DNA of 10,294 nt from Thermoflexia bacterium. Lineage in GTDB: Bacteria; Chloroflexota; Anaerolineae; B4-G1; SLSP01. The stretch spans positions 1 through 10,294 of the forward strand of contig JAUWHU010000415.1 in NCBI GenBank assembly GCA_030605705.1, given 5' to 3'. The notes below the pieces were generated by a model that worked only from the letters and a program-made list of their open reading frames with translations, made no database searches and was not told where the DNA came from. The position numbers were made by a program, and so were the translations under genes. Shown here piece by piece: positions 1-7,400 of the stretch (position 1 is the first letter of the stretch; each line of letters opens with the position of its first letter).

Positions 1-353
1 AGCTCGGGATTATCACTGGCCTCATACGACTGCACGACCGTAGTAATGCTGACCACCTGGTCAATGAAGGGCGCTTTCCAGTGCAAGCCCGGCTCGAAGA
101 CCTGGCCGGTCAGTCCCCCAAAGCGGACGACCAGCCCTACCGTGCCATAGCGCACGGTGGTGTAGGCATTATCCAACGCCAGACCGGCAAAGACCACCAG
201 GGCAACTGCCAGGCCGATGCCCAGGGGCGCAAATATTTTCTTTTTCCCACGGCGCCGGCGGATGAACCACACGACGCCGGCTACCAGACCTCCCAAGAAC
301 AACGCCAGGATGATACTGGGAAATGCAGCTCCCAAAAACGCTAATATTGCCAT
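1..353 (-). CDS. SPFH/band 7 (prohibitin-like) membrane protein, N-terminal part
   Basis: The 5' part of a minus-strand gene is present: 117 whole codons, cut by the left edge of the window. ATG at 353 follows an excellent Shine-Dalgarno (AAAGGAGGTC, about 6 nt upstream). Residues 2-30 are hydrophobic and end in a basic run (RRRRGKKK, 32-39). A second hydrophobic segment spans about 42-60, so there are probably two N-terminal membrane passes. From residue 66 the sequence reads VRYGTVGLVVRFGGLTGQV followed by EPGLHWKAPF, the typical start of an SPFH/band 7 domain. Family knowledge: SPFH proteins oligomerise on membranes and organise microdomains or modulate membrane proteases (HflK/HflC, prohibitin, flotillin). 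The subgroup cannot be assigned because the C-terminal part is missing. The gene lies downstream of rlmB but is separated by about 295 bp of repeat-rich DNA, so it probably has its own promoter. Confidence 0.85.
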   Translation of the reverse strand, partial: MAILAFLGAAFPSIILALFLGGLVAGVVWFIRRRRGKKKIFAPLGIGLAVALVVFAGLALDNAYTTVRYGTVGLVVRFGGLTGQVFEPGLHWKAPFIDQVVSITTVVQSYEASDNPE

Positions 354-377
354 CTCCGACCTCCTTTTAGCAAATTT

Positions 378-596
378 ATTTCAGAGTCTACTGAAAAAAC
401 CAGGAATTTTACCACAGAGACACAGAGAGCACAGAGATTTTAAACTTGACCTTGAAAAAATTAACTTTTTGACGTGTAAAGTGTAATTTTCTTAAACCAA
501 ACAGCAAATTTCCTCCATCTTCTCCGTGTCCTCTGTGTCTCTGTGGTGAGAATGACCTTTTTTCAGAGGAGACATTTCAGAGTCTACTGAAAAAAC
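378..596. repeat. Composite repeat: 23-bp direct repeats flanking a long inverted repeat
   Basis: A perfect 23-bp direct repeat occurs at 378-400 and 574-596 (begins ATTTCAGAGTCTACTG, ends AAAAAAC). Between the copies lies an imperfect inverted repeat of 27 bp with 24 matches: 411-437 (ACCACAGAGACACAGAG...) and 521-547 (its reverse complement), separated by 83 nt of AT-rich DNA. The ACCACAGAGACACAGAG motif resembles interspersed repeats I recall from many environmental bacterial genomes; that is from memory, not a search. The layout resembles a small non-autonomous element or a product of repeat recombination. It fills most of the gap between rlmB and the SPFH gene and overlaps the likely leader of the latter. 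No ORF in it is convincing. Confidence 0.75.
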
Positions 597-645
597 TAAT
601 TGAACCGCCAAGGGCGCAAAGCTTTTTTCAGGGAAGCCATTTCAG
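558..645. repeat. TTTTTTCAG/CTGAAAAAA repeats with a CGCCAAGGGCGCAAAG motif
   Basis: The 9-mer TTTTTTCAG occurs at 558-566 and 623-631 and its reverse complement CTGAAAAAA at 587-595 (and at 391-399). The two TTTTTTCAG copies each head a longer similar segment (558-580 and 623-645) ending in CATTTCAG. Between them, 603-620 carries AACCGCCAAGGGCGCAAA, which resembles another common interspersed intergenic motif (recalled, not searched). On the minus strand, just after the rlmB stop at 649, the arms 623-631 and 587-595 could pair, with a short CGCC-CTT-GGCG hairpin in the loop and six T in the distal arm. A weak terminator for rlmB is possible, but the stem is mostly A-T. Confidence 0.55.
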
Positions 646-648
646 TGT

Positions 649-1395
649 TCAGACATAACCGCGCTGCTTCAATACCTCGTAGAGAACAATGGAGCCGGCA
701 ACGGCGGCATTCAGCGAGTTGATCTGCCCTCGCATCGGCAGAGAGACCAGCCAGTCGCAGCGCTCCCTGGTGAGCCGCCGCAGCCCGTTACCCTCGCTAC
801 CGACCACGATGCCGAGGGGCACCTGCAGGTCAATTTCGGTGTAAGGTCTCGCGCCGTAGATGTCCTCCAGCCCGGCGATCCAAACCTCCGCCGTCTTGAG
901 CTGTTCGATGGCGCGTGACAGGTTGGTGACCTGCGCGACCAGAAGATGCTCCACCGCACCGGAGGAGATGTTCACGGTCGCCGGGGTGACGCCGGCAGCC
1001 CGCCGCCCCTGGATGATGATGCCGTGTACCCCCGCCGCCTCCCCCGCGCGGATCAGGGTTCCTAAGTTGTGAACATCCTGGATGAGGTCCAGCAGCAAGA
1101 TCAAGGCCGGCTCCTCGCGTTCCTGGGCCAAGTCGAGCATGTCGTACACCGAGGCGTAGGGATAGCCCGAAACTTCTAAGGCGACGCCCTGATGCTTATC
1201 GGTACCGGTAGCGGACGTCATCTCGTGACGTGAGAGCCGATCCATAGGAATCCGCCGCTCTTCCGCCGTCCCTATGATCTCATCCACAATGGATGAGCCA
1301 ACCACGCCCTCCGCGAGGTGCAAGCGGAAGGGTTGGCGTCGTCCCGCGCGCAAAGATTCGCGGACCGCTTGCCGGCCATATAGAGTTTCTCGCAT
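649..1395 (-). CDS. rlmB: 23S rRNA (guanosine-2'-O-)-methyltransferase, SpoU/TrmH family, RlmB-like
   Basis: The protein has 248 residues, the usual RlmB length. It starts MRETLYGRQAV, the typical opening of the small N-terminal RNA-binding domain (about 1-80). The SPOUT catalytic domain follows (about 95-245) with all three SpoU motifs: motif 1 DLIQDVHNLGTLIRAGEAAG (103-122; N110, R116), motif 2 GIVVGSEGNGLRR (195-207; E201) and motif 3 LPMRGQINSLNAAVAGSIVL (219-238; N230). This trefoil-knot fold binds S-adenosylmethionine and 2'-O-methylates RNA ribose. RlmB modifies a guanosine of 23S rRNA in the peptidyl-transferase region. ATG at 1395 is preceded by GAGGAG at good spacing. A paralogous TrmH-family enzyme with another RNA target cannot be excluded, but the N-terminal domain and length favour RlmB. 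A copy of the hairpin repeat (1414-1463) begins only 18 nt upstream of the start codon. Confidence 0.9.
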   Translation of the reverse strand: MRETLYGRQAVRESLRAGRRQPFRLHLAEGVVGSSIVDEIIGTAEERRIPMDRLSRHEMTSATGTDKHQGVALEVSGYPYASVYDMLDLAQEREEPALILLLDLIQDVHNLGTLIRAGEAAGVHGIIIQGRRAAGVTPATVNISSGAVEHLLVAQVTNLSRAIEQLKTAEVWIAGLEDIYGARPYTEIDLQVPLGIVVGSEGNGLRRLTRERCDWLVSLPMRGQINSLNAAVAGSIVLYEVLKQRGYV

Positions 1396-1413
1396 TTGAA
1401 TGACTCCTCATAA

Positions 1414-1463
1414 GTGGCTCGGTCACGTAGTTTGGGGCAGAAAGCCCCAATGAGACCGGCCAC
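1414..1463. repeat. Hairpin repeat element, copy 1
   Basis: Positions 1414-1457 are identical over 44 bp to 8906-8949. The ends GTGGCTCGGTC and GACCGGCCAC pair as 10 bp with one bulged T. Inside is a second perfect stem, TTGGGGC-AGAAA-GCCCCAA (1432-1450), so the unit can fold as one nested hairpin on either strand. In this copy the right end (GGCCACAGCTA) follows GAGACC directly; copy 2 has 29 extra bases at that point. It lies in the presumed leader of rlmB. Size and symmetry suggest a REP- or MITE-like non-autonomous element. No transposase is nearby. Confidence 0.8.
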
Positions 1464-1501
1464 AGCTAAAGGAGACCGACCACAGCTAGAGCGCCGGTCT
1501 C
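1452..1501. repeat. Two 20-nt tandem units plus GAGACCG/CGGTCTC inverted repeat
   Basis: GAGACCGGCCACAGCTAAAG (1452-1471) is followed at once by GAGACCGACCACAGCTAGAG (1472-1491), with 18 of 20 positions identical. The second unit opens a perfect 7-bp inverted repeat, GAGACCG (1472-1478) with CGGTCTC (1495-1501). The right end of hairpin repeat copy 1 has therefore been duplicated, giving two successive hairpins in the rlmB leader. Confidence 0.65.
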
Positions 1502-1551
1502 TATATCGAGTATTGTCCCTGGAAGTGCTTGCTCTGGTCACAGTAGAGAAG

Positions 1552-1581
1552 ATTATGCCATTGATTGGCTCATTTGTCCAA
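1552..1581 (-). promoter_or_regulatory. Putative sigma-70-type promoter for rlmB
   Basis: On the minus strand, TTGGAC (1581-1576) and CATAAT (1557-1552) are separated by 18 bp, a fair -35/-10 pair. Transcription would begin near 1545 and leave a leader of about 150 nt containing the hairpin repeat copy and its duplicated end. Confidence 0.4.
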
Positions 1582-1584
1582 TCA
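1562..1584. promoter_or_regulatory. 7-bp inverted repeat over the putative rlmB -35 box
   Basis: TGATTGG (1562-1568) and CCAATCA (1578-1584) form a perfect 7-bp inverted repeat with a 9-nt spacer. It covers the candidate -35 hexamer and most of the spacer, so it could be an operator. No regulator is recognisable nearby. Confidence 0.35.
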
Positions 1585-1647
1585 TGTTGGCGACGCTCTG
1601 AGAATAAACTGGGGTGAGCTTGTAGGTAACACTGAGAGCCAAACGCG

Positions 1648-2658
1648 TTACTTGACGACTTCCACCCCAAAATGATCCAGCACCCGCTGCAACGGGGTGA
1701 AGATCGTGACCTGCTCCGAGCCGGCGAAGAGCAACCCCACCGCGCGTCTCTCCAGGTCCAGAATGGCGGAGCCGGAGTCGCCGGGGCTGCTCATGCGGCT
1801 GGCGATGATCTGGTCGGTGAAGTGGGCAGTCCGCCCGTCGTAATCCACCTGGACCGTCACGTCAATCTGTTGCACCACTCCCTGGGTATGACCTGTGGTG
1901 CGCCCGACCTTCTGCACTTGCTGCCCCAGGTGGGGGTCGGCTACACCGGTGGGCAACCCCAGTCCTAAAATCTCTGGGGTGATCAGGTCAGGGGCGTCGG
2001 GACAGGCCAATGCCGCATCCATCAAATTGGAGCCGGCGGTCTGCTGCACGGCCCGCATCCGGTGACTGGAACCGGTCGCGCCCGCCAGGGTATTGAGAAA
2101 GCGCGCGATGAGATCCGCGACCTGACATTCCCCCGCCTGTTCCCCAAAATCAAGGGGCTGGAACTCCGCCAGCGTTGCGATGCGGTCGGCGGATGTGCCC
2201 CCATCCACGGGAGCAGGCTGCCAGATGGAATCCCCGATCTGCGCCGCGTTGCAGTGAGCCAGGACGTGGTTGTTGCTGAGAATGAAGCTCTCGGCGCCGC
2301 GCTGCACCACCAGGCCCAAAGTCCCTGCCGTGATGCGGTAGTGGCCGAGTGATATGCCGGGCAACGCGGGGCGGTGACGGGCCTGTGGGGCAGAAGGAGG
2401 CATGAAGGCGCGGATGTGCCCCGTTTCCACTACATCTGTGAGAAAACCGTCCACAGTTTTGGGAATGAGATCTGCGGCGGTGAGCTGGGCAGCCGGGACC
2501 TTCCGCTCCACAGAGACGATCAGGCTGAGCTCGTCCGTCTGCGTGTCGCCCCGGATCTTGTACCCTAAACCACAAGCGATGACGTTCGGCCGTTGAAATA
2601 GCTGGGGGAGTGCGTGGGAGTAAATCTCCCGGGCCTGGGCGAGGAATTGCGTATTCAT
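1648..2658 (-). CDS. Trypsin-fold serine peptidase with N-terminal pro-domain-like region
   Basis: The start is ATG at 2658, preceded by AAGGAG 6 nt away; the longer frame to 2709 has no ribosome binding site and overlaps the preceding gene. The protein has 336 residues. Residues about 25-81 form a small alpha/beta domain (VIACGLGYK...LSLIVSVERKVP...DLIPKTVDG...VVETG). The chymotrypsin/trypsin-like domain covers about 101-336. The likely triad is H131 in SNNHVLA, D214 in LMDAALA and S295 in SPGDSGS, with KVGRTTG at 250-256 before the serine. No signal peptide is visible, so it is probably cytosolic or leaves by a route not evident here. Similar bacterial S1-like, NAL1-type peptidases start with the same pro-domain-like region. 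The substrate is unknown. It lies 47 nt after an 86-residue gene resembling its own N-terminal domain, so the two are probably co-transcribed. Confidence 0.8.
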   Translation of the reverse strand: MNTQFLAQAREIYSHALPQLFQRPNVIACGLGYKIRGDTQTDELSLIVSVERKVPAAQLTAADLIPKTVDGFLTDVVETGHIRAFMPPSAPQARHRPALPGISLGHYRITAGTLGLVVQRGAESFILSNNHVLAHCNAAQIGDSIWQPAPVDGGTSADRIATLAEFQPLDFGEQAGECQVADLIARFLNTLAGATGSSHRMRAVQQTAGSNLMDAALACPDAPDLITPEILGLGLPTGVADPHLGQQVQKVGRTTGHTQGVVQQIDVTVQVDYDGRTAHFTDQIIASRMSSPGDSGSAILDLERRAVGLLFAGSEQVTIFTPLQRVLDHFGVEVVK

Positions 2659-2705
2659 TTTTTCTCCTTGGGGCTTATGATATGCAAGGATCGGAGGCCA
2701 CGCGC

Positions 2706-2966
2706 TCACGATTGGGCTTGCGGCCTGCCGATGGCTTTGACTTTTACGGGGACCTCTTCCAATTCCCGTGGAATCCGATCTTCGGGGGCGAGGCTTGGCA
2801 GCTTTACCTTGTGAGTCACGTTGACGACCAAGATCACCTGCTCGGTCTGCTCTAAAATACCGATGCCGACGCCCACAACGTTGGCTTTTTGCAGCAGCAC
2901 TTGCTCGTGACGGGCTTTCACCAGGCGCACACGAGCGACTTCTTCCTCTATCTCCATGCTCTTCAT
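2706..2966 (-). CDS. Small stand-alone protein resembling the peptidase N-terminal domain
   Basis: ATG at 2966 has GAGGGG 7 nt upstream; a TTG at 2981 lies before that site and is less likely. The product is 86 residues with no signal peptide or membrane segment. After a charged, probably helical N-terminus (4-25), residues 28-80 read ANVVGVGIGI, VILVVNVTHKV, EDRIPRELEEVPVKVKAIG. These align with residues 25-80 of the downstream peptidase (PNVIACGLGYK, LSLIVSVERKV, ADLIPKTVDGFLTDVVETG), so this appears to be that domain encoded alone. It is 47 nt upstream of the peptidase on the same strand. Inference: it may bind, fold, inhibit or regulate the peptidase in trans, or be the remnant of a duplicated peptidase gene. 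No catalytic residues are visible. The homology assignment is good; the function is open. Confidence 0.75.
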   Translation of the reverse strand: MKSMEIEEEVARVRLVKARHEQVLLQKANVVGVGIGILEQTEQVILVVNVTHKVKLPSLAPEDRIPRELEEVPVKVKAIGRPQAQS

Positions 2967-3001
2967 AGAATCACCCCTCAAGATTTGCGTCTGATGCGAG
3001 A

Positions 3002-3041
3002 ATTATGGTCACTCGCACAGGGCGATCACGGAGAATCGCCC
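3002..3041 (-). promoter_or_regulatory. Possible promoter and hairpin upstream of the small protein/peptidase pair
   Basis: On the minus strand a CATAAT -10 candidate (3007-3002) lies about 35 nt before the small-protein start; the matching -35 is poor. Just upstream, GGGCGAT (3020-3026) and ATCGCCC (3035-3041) form a perfect 7-bp stem with an 8-nt loop but no T-run, so it is not a standard terminator. TGCGAG (2995-3000) and CTCGCA (3012-3017) flank the -10 candidate as a second inverted repeat. The pair may have its own regulated promoter. Confidence 0.3.
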
Positions 3042-3045
3042 CGAC

Positions 3046-3100
3046 CATTTGTCATTTGTCATTTTCTTCATTTGTCATTTGCACATTTGTCATTTTCTTT
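3046..3100. repeat. CATTTGT heptad repeat tract
   Basis: Degenerate CATTTGT units are arranged in two blocks, 3046-3068 and 3069-3100, each ending in CATTTTCTT. The tract contains the stop codon (3052-3054) and the last 15 or so codons of the membrane-protein gene. It resembles short tandem heptamer repeats known from other bacterial phyla (recalled, not searched). There are no spacers, so it is not a CRISPR array. Confidence 0.7.
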
Positions 3101-3720
3101 AGAGCTTGTAGCCAGGACAGACCGGCAAGGGCCAGCAAGCCGCCCGCGCAGCTCCAGAATCCCCAACCAGGATGGACGGGAGCGGCGTAGAGTTCGTGCA
3201 TGGCGGGGAGGAGACGGTAAAATGTGACGCCGGCCGGAATCCCGGTGAGTACCGTCCAGGCCAGGATGAGCCAGGGACGCCAGACCCCCAGGCGCGGGCC
3301 ACATCCCGCCAGCACGCCGGCAGCCAGGGCCGCGCTGATAGCCCACCAAAAGGGGACGCGCCATCCCGGCGCGCGCCACGCCCCGATGATCTGTGGATAC
3401 GGGGGAAGTACCCCCAAGGCCAGCCCCGCGCCCAGCAGAGCCGCCCCCCAGCGCCATTGCGGACGGGCCTGGGCCAGCAGCAAGGGCAACAGAACGGCCA
3501 GTCCCACCTGCGGCAAACGCAATGCCTGCAGGTTCACGGTGATGGCGCGGGTTTGGATCTGGGGGAGCTGCCGCAGGATGTCCGAGAGATCGTAGGCGTT
3601 CCAGGCCAGGGCCGCCGCCGGTTGCCCCAACCACGGGCCGAAAACCCCACTCACGGCAATGAACCAGGCCGCGAGCAGTAGCCCGTCATGGCGGCTGGGA
3701 AAGGATGCGTTAGTTTTCAT
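3052..3720 (-). CDS. Six-helix integral membrane protein of unknown function
   Basis: The protein has 222 residues and is strongly hydrophobic. Likely membrane helices are at about 12-31, 69-84, 91-107, 122-140, 148-168 and 185-205. The loop between helices 1 and 2 is long and carries AWNAYDLSDILRQLPQIQ (39-56). I do not recognise a named family; similar small membrane proteins of unknown function seem typical of Chloroflexota. No catalytic motif stands out. ATG at 3720 overlaps the stop of the lipoprotein gene by 4 nt (ATGA), with no strong Shine-Dalgarno, so translation is probably coupled. It would be the last gene of the kinase-lipoprotein-membrane protein operon. The C-terminal tail MTNVQMTNEENDK is encoded by the CATTTGT repeat tract, so it is probably a recent addition with no conserved role. 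Confidence 0.75.
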   Translation of the reverse strand: MKTNASFPSRHDGLLLAAWFIAVSGVFGPWLGQPAAALAWNAYDLSDILRQLPQIQTRAITVNLQALRLPQVGLAVLLPLLLAQARPQWRWGAALLGAGLALGVLPPYPQIIGAWRAPGWRVPFWWAISAALAAGVLAGCGPRLGVWRPWLILAWTVLTGIPAGVTFYRLLPAMHELYAAPVHPGWGFWSCAGGLLALAGLSWLQALKKMTNVQMTNEENDK

Positions 3721-4385
3721 GGTTCGGAGATCACCAGCGAGTCAAAGGCCACGGTCGTCGTCTCGTCGGCGGCGATGGCGTCGGCGAACAAGGCCACCTG
3801 GCCGGCGGCGAAGGTATCGTCGGTGCGCGAGGCCAACAGCAGGCCGTTCGCGCTCAATGCTAAGGTGTCGCCCTCACAGCGGACTTGCAGGTGATTGGCG
3901 TCCTGGCCCGGGTTGATGTACTCGTCGCTGGTGGGGCCGGCCAGCGCCGTGGCTACCCCATCCTTGACCCGCAAGATCAGGTAATATCCATCAGCACTGA
4001 GCGCGAAGAGGTAGTAGTTCTGCTCATCCTGTTGGCGGGCGAGTACGCCCATCCAATTGTTCTGTGTCCCTGCGACCTGCCGCAGCTGCACGTTAATGAC
4101 CACATCGTCCCAGCTCTGGTTGAGCCGCTGGGTGTAGATACCAATTCCCTGGCCGCGATCCTCTAAGGTGAGCTCGCCTTGCCGGATGTAAGCCGCGCCC
4201 TCGGAGGTATCGAAGAGCGTCCAGGCGGTATCAGGGACGGAAAAGTCATCGCGGAGCAGCACGCTGCGCCCCTCGAACGGCGAGAGGGTTGGAGTGGGTG
4301 AGGTCGGCGTACAGGCAAGCAGGCCGGCGACCAGCAGTAGCCCCCATGCAAACGCGAACTGGCGACACACGGCGTTGAGTAACAT
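3717..4385 (-). CDS. Lipoprotein with concanavalin A/LamG-like beta-sandwich domain
   Basis: ATG at 4385 gives 222 residues and a clean lipoprotein signal: MLLNAVCRQF, then a hydrophobic core (about 11-22) and lipobox LLAC with C25 as lipidation site. The longer frame to 4496 runs into the kinase gene and is rejected. A short Thr/Pro/Ser linker follows. From about residue 41 a beta-rich domain begins LLRDDFSVPDTAWTLFD and continues with NNWMGVLARQQDEQNYYLFA, SADGYYLILRVKDG and a terminal VAFDSLVISEP. This pattern is typical of Chloroflexota extracytoplasmic lipoproteins and resembles jelly-roll/LamG or DUF1080-type folds, often carbohydrate binding. It starts 23 nt after the kinase stop and overlaps the next gene by 4 nt. 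No good Shine-Dalgarno is visible. Inference: it is a surface binding or sensing partner of the membrane protein. The ligand is unknown. Confidence 0.75.
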   Translation of the reverse strand: MLLNAVCRQFAFAWGLLLVAGLLACTPTSPTPTLSPFEGRSVLLRDDFSVPDTAWTLFDTSEGAAYIRQGELTLEDRGQGIGIYTQRLNQSWDDVVINVQLRQVAGTQNNWMGVLARQQDEQNYYLFALSADGYYLILRVKDGVATALAGPTSDEYINPGQDANHLQVRCEGDTLALSANGLLLASRTDDTFAAGQVALFADAIAADETTTVAFDSLVISEP

Positions 4386-4408
4386 CCCGCGCCTGTGAAG
4401 TCTAACGG

Positions 4409-7400
4409 TCAAACTACTCCCTCCTGCTCTGGATGATAGATAGGCAGAGCTAAAGTGAAGGTCGCGCCCCGGTTGGGGCCGTCGCTGGTCAACCATACTC
4501 GCCCGCCGTGCTTCTCTACGATTTCTTTGACCAGGGAGAGTCCCAATCCCATGCCCGGGTATTTGCGCCGGATACTGCCATCCACCTGGTAAAAACGTTG
4601 GAAGATGCGTTCCCGTTCATCTGGGGAGATACCAATACCTTCGTCCTGGACCTGACAACGGATTTCGTTGTCTTCCACCCAGGCGCGTAACCAGATTTTT
4701 CCGCCCGGCTCGCTGAATTTGGTGGCATTGTCCAGGAGATGCCACAGCACCAGTCCCAACTGCTGTGGGTCCAGGTTGACCTGGGGGAGCATCGCCGGCA
4801 GATCCGCCAGAATATCTATCTCACGACGCAGCGCCTTCTGCCGGACGGCCTGGACAGAGCGTAAGAGTACCGGCAAGATCGGTTGTGGTTGGAGCAGCAT
4901 CTGCCCGGTTTCCACGTTCTCCAGCGCGGTGATGGATTCGACTAACTCAACCAGCCGGTTGGTGTAGAGCTGGATGGCGGTAAGGGACTGAGAAAGCTCA
5001 GGGGCGATGTTAAAGCCAAAGTCCTCGTCCAGCGCCAGGTCTACGTATCCTTTGACGATGGACAGAGGAGTACGCAGCTCATGCGTCACATTTTGGACGA
5101 ATTGTGACTTCATGGCGTCCAGACGCTGGAGCTCCTCAAAGGCGCGTTGGGTTTCTTGGTGGAGACGGGCATTCTCCAGTGCCGGGGAAATGGCGGCGGC
5201 GATGGACTCGACCAGCGCGATCTCTTGCGGTTGGAAAGTGCGGGGAACGGGAGACTCAATGAACAGGATACCGATGGACTTACCCCGACTTACCAGGGGC
5301 ACCGTCAGCAGCCCTCGGGTCATCTGGCGGTGGAGGGTAGGAGCGATCTCCGGCAAATCCTGGTGAAGATCGGTGAAGACCAGAGTGGTCTGCTTTTCCA
5401 GCACTTGAGGGAGGATAGGAGAGGCCTGGACAAGCGCAAAATCCTGCCGGATCCCCGGATAACCGTCGGCGACGTCCTCATTGATCGTCAGGAGTTTCCC
5501 TTCGTGGTAAAGGCAGACGGCGGCCAATGGCAGCCGCAGGAGTTGCCTGATCTCCCGGCAGATGTAGCGCAAGAGGTACTCCAGATCCAACGTGCTATTA
5601 GTCGTCCGCAGGATACGGTTGAGAGTCTCAGTATCCACCAGCCGCTGCTGGAGATCCTGGGTCAGCTGCGTTTTTTCCAGCATGATAGCAGCCTGCCCGA
5701 CCAGCGTGTGGAGCAGATGAATCTCCTCTTTTTCCCACACACGCGGTTCGTCGGCTAAGAGAGAGAGAATCCCGGTGACTCGTCCGCGGATCCAGAGTGG
5801 GACAGTGATAATGGCGGCGGCCTGTTCCGTCTGCGCCAATCCAGGGGGAGCGTGGCTGGTGCTGGAGAACGACTCCACGGCCACGTAGCCCTCCGGGCCA
5901 TTTTGGACGTGGACGGCGCGCTCCTTGTCCCAGTTCTCCCGTACCTGCTTTTTTACCACGTCGGGGTTCTGCAAGCCCTCGCTGTAGAAGATAAAGTCTG
6001 GCTCAGCTCCTGCGTGTGCCAGCGCTAACATCCCTTTGGAAAGCCCCAACAGGTTGATGGAGTGATGGAGAATCGCCCGGAGCGTTTCTTCCGAGGTATC
6101 GAAAGCGGCGATGATCTGCCGGTCAATGTCGGCCAGGGCCACCAGGCGGTCATGGTCCCGGCGGAGGGCCTGGAATAGATTGGCGCGGTAGAGTGCCGCG
6201 CTACCCTGTTGGACCAGTAACTGGAGTATGCTGATATCGGCGGGGGTGAAGAAGCGTTCTGGATCCTGGTGGAAGACCATCAGTACCCCATTGTGTTCCG
6301 CTTGCCAGGAAACCGGTATGGCGATGAGGGCGCGGATGGAAGTCGCGCCAGAGTGCCGGCTCTGTTCTGGCCAGGCAGCGTAGTCGCGCACCGCGATTGT
6401 TTTTTGTTTCTGCCAGGCCTTGCCGCAGGCCCCGTCCCCTGGTCGGATCGCATATTCCTGGATAGCAGCGCTCACCCCTACGCTTTTCACCGGCAACAAC
6501 GACTCTTTGCGAGGGTCGTAGCGGAAGAAAGTCACCCCGCTGGCTTTGGTCAGGGTCAGCGCCTGAGTCACCGCGACCTCAATGATGGCATCAGGGTCCT
6601 GGAGCATGTTAGTGCGCATGCCCATCTGACGGAGAGCTTCCAGATCGGCGATGCGATTCAGGGACTCTTTGTAACGGCGAGCATTGGTCAAGGCCACCAC
6701 TAACAGATTGGCCAGGGATTGGAGGGTCTCCAGGTGCTCTGGCGTATAGAAATCGGTCTGCTCCCTGGTAAGGGTGAGAAAGCCGAGGGTGCTGCCCCAG
6801 CTCTGCAGTGGAACCAGCAGAGCGGAAGAGTGCAGGCCGGCCTCTTTGCGTGTCCAACCGGGGTTTTCAGCCGTATCGGGAATGAGAAGCCCGGTATTAG
6901 TTTGCAACATCTCCTGCCAGAGCGGGCAGGTATCTAATGGGACTCCCGCGCGCAGCCGCTGCTCCTCTTCTGGGGGTAGCCCCAGGCTGTAGAGTGAGAT
7001 GACTTGGTGATTTTCTTTGATCCGAGAGATGACCAGCGTATCCAGGGGGATGAGATGGGGGATCTGTTCTACTACGATTTGGGTGACCTCCGTCTCGTCG
7101 AGCGTCTGGGTCAAGCGGGCGCTGATCTTCTGGAGGGACTCGGCCAGACCGCGCGCTTTGCGCTCGCCCTGGAAGAGTTGTGCGTTGTGCAAGGCGATGG
7201 CCGCCAATGGGGCCAGCGCAGCCAATACCGCGCCATCCTCCGGGGAGAATTTCCCCGCTTGGGCGCTGATCGCACAGAGGAAACCCACCAGCTCTCGATC
7301 CAAGAAGATCGGCGCGGCGATGTGGGAACGCATCCACTCCGTACCCGGGATGGTGACCCAGCCATCATAGGTTCGGGTATCGGCGATGATGAGGGGTGCT

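Noticed and set aside
1272..1670. Minus-strand 132-codon frame
   Set aside because: It runs from the repeat-rich leader into rlmB in another frame and has no recognisable domain or ribosome binding site.
3046..3100. CRISPR-like array
   Set aside because: The units are 7-9 nt with no unique spacers, and there are no cas genes. It is a simple tandem repeat.
3068..3634. Minus-strand open frame of 188 codons overlapping the membrane protein
   Set aside because: It is a shifted frame of the membrane-protein gene, with a Gly/Ala/Arg/Pro-rich product and no domain.
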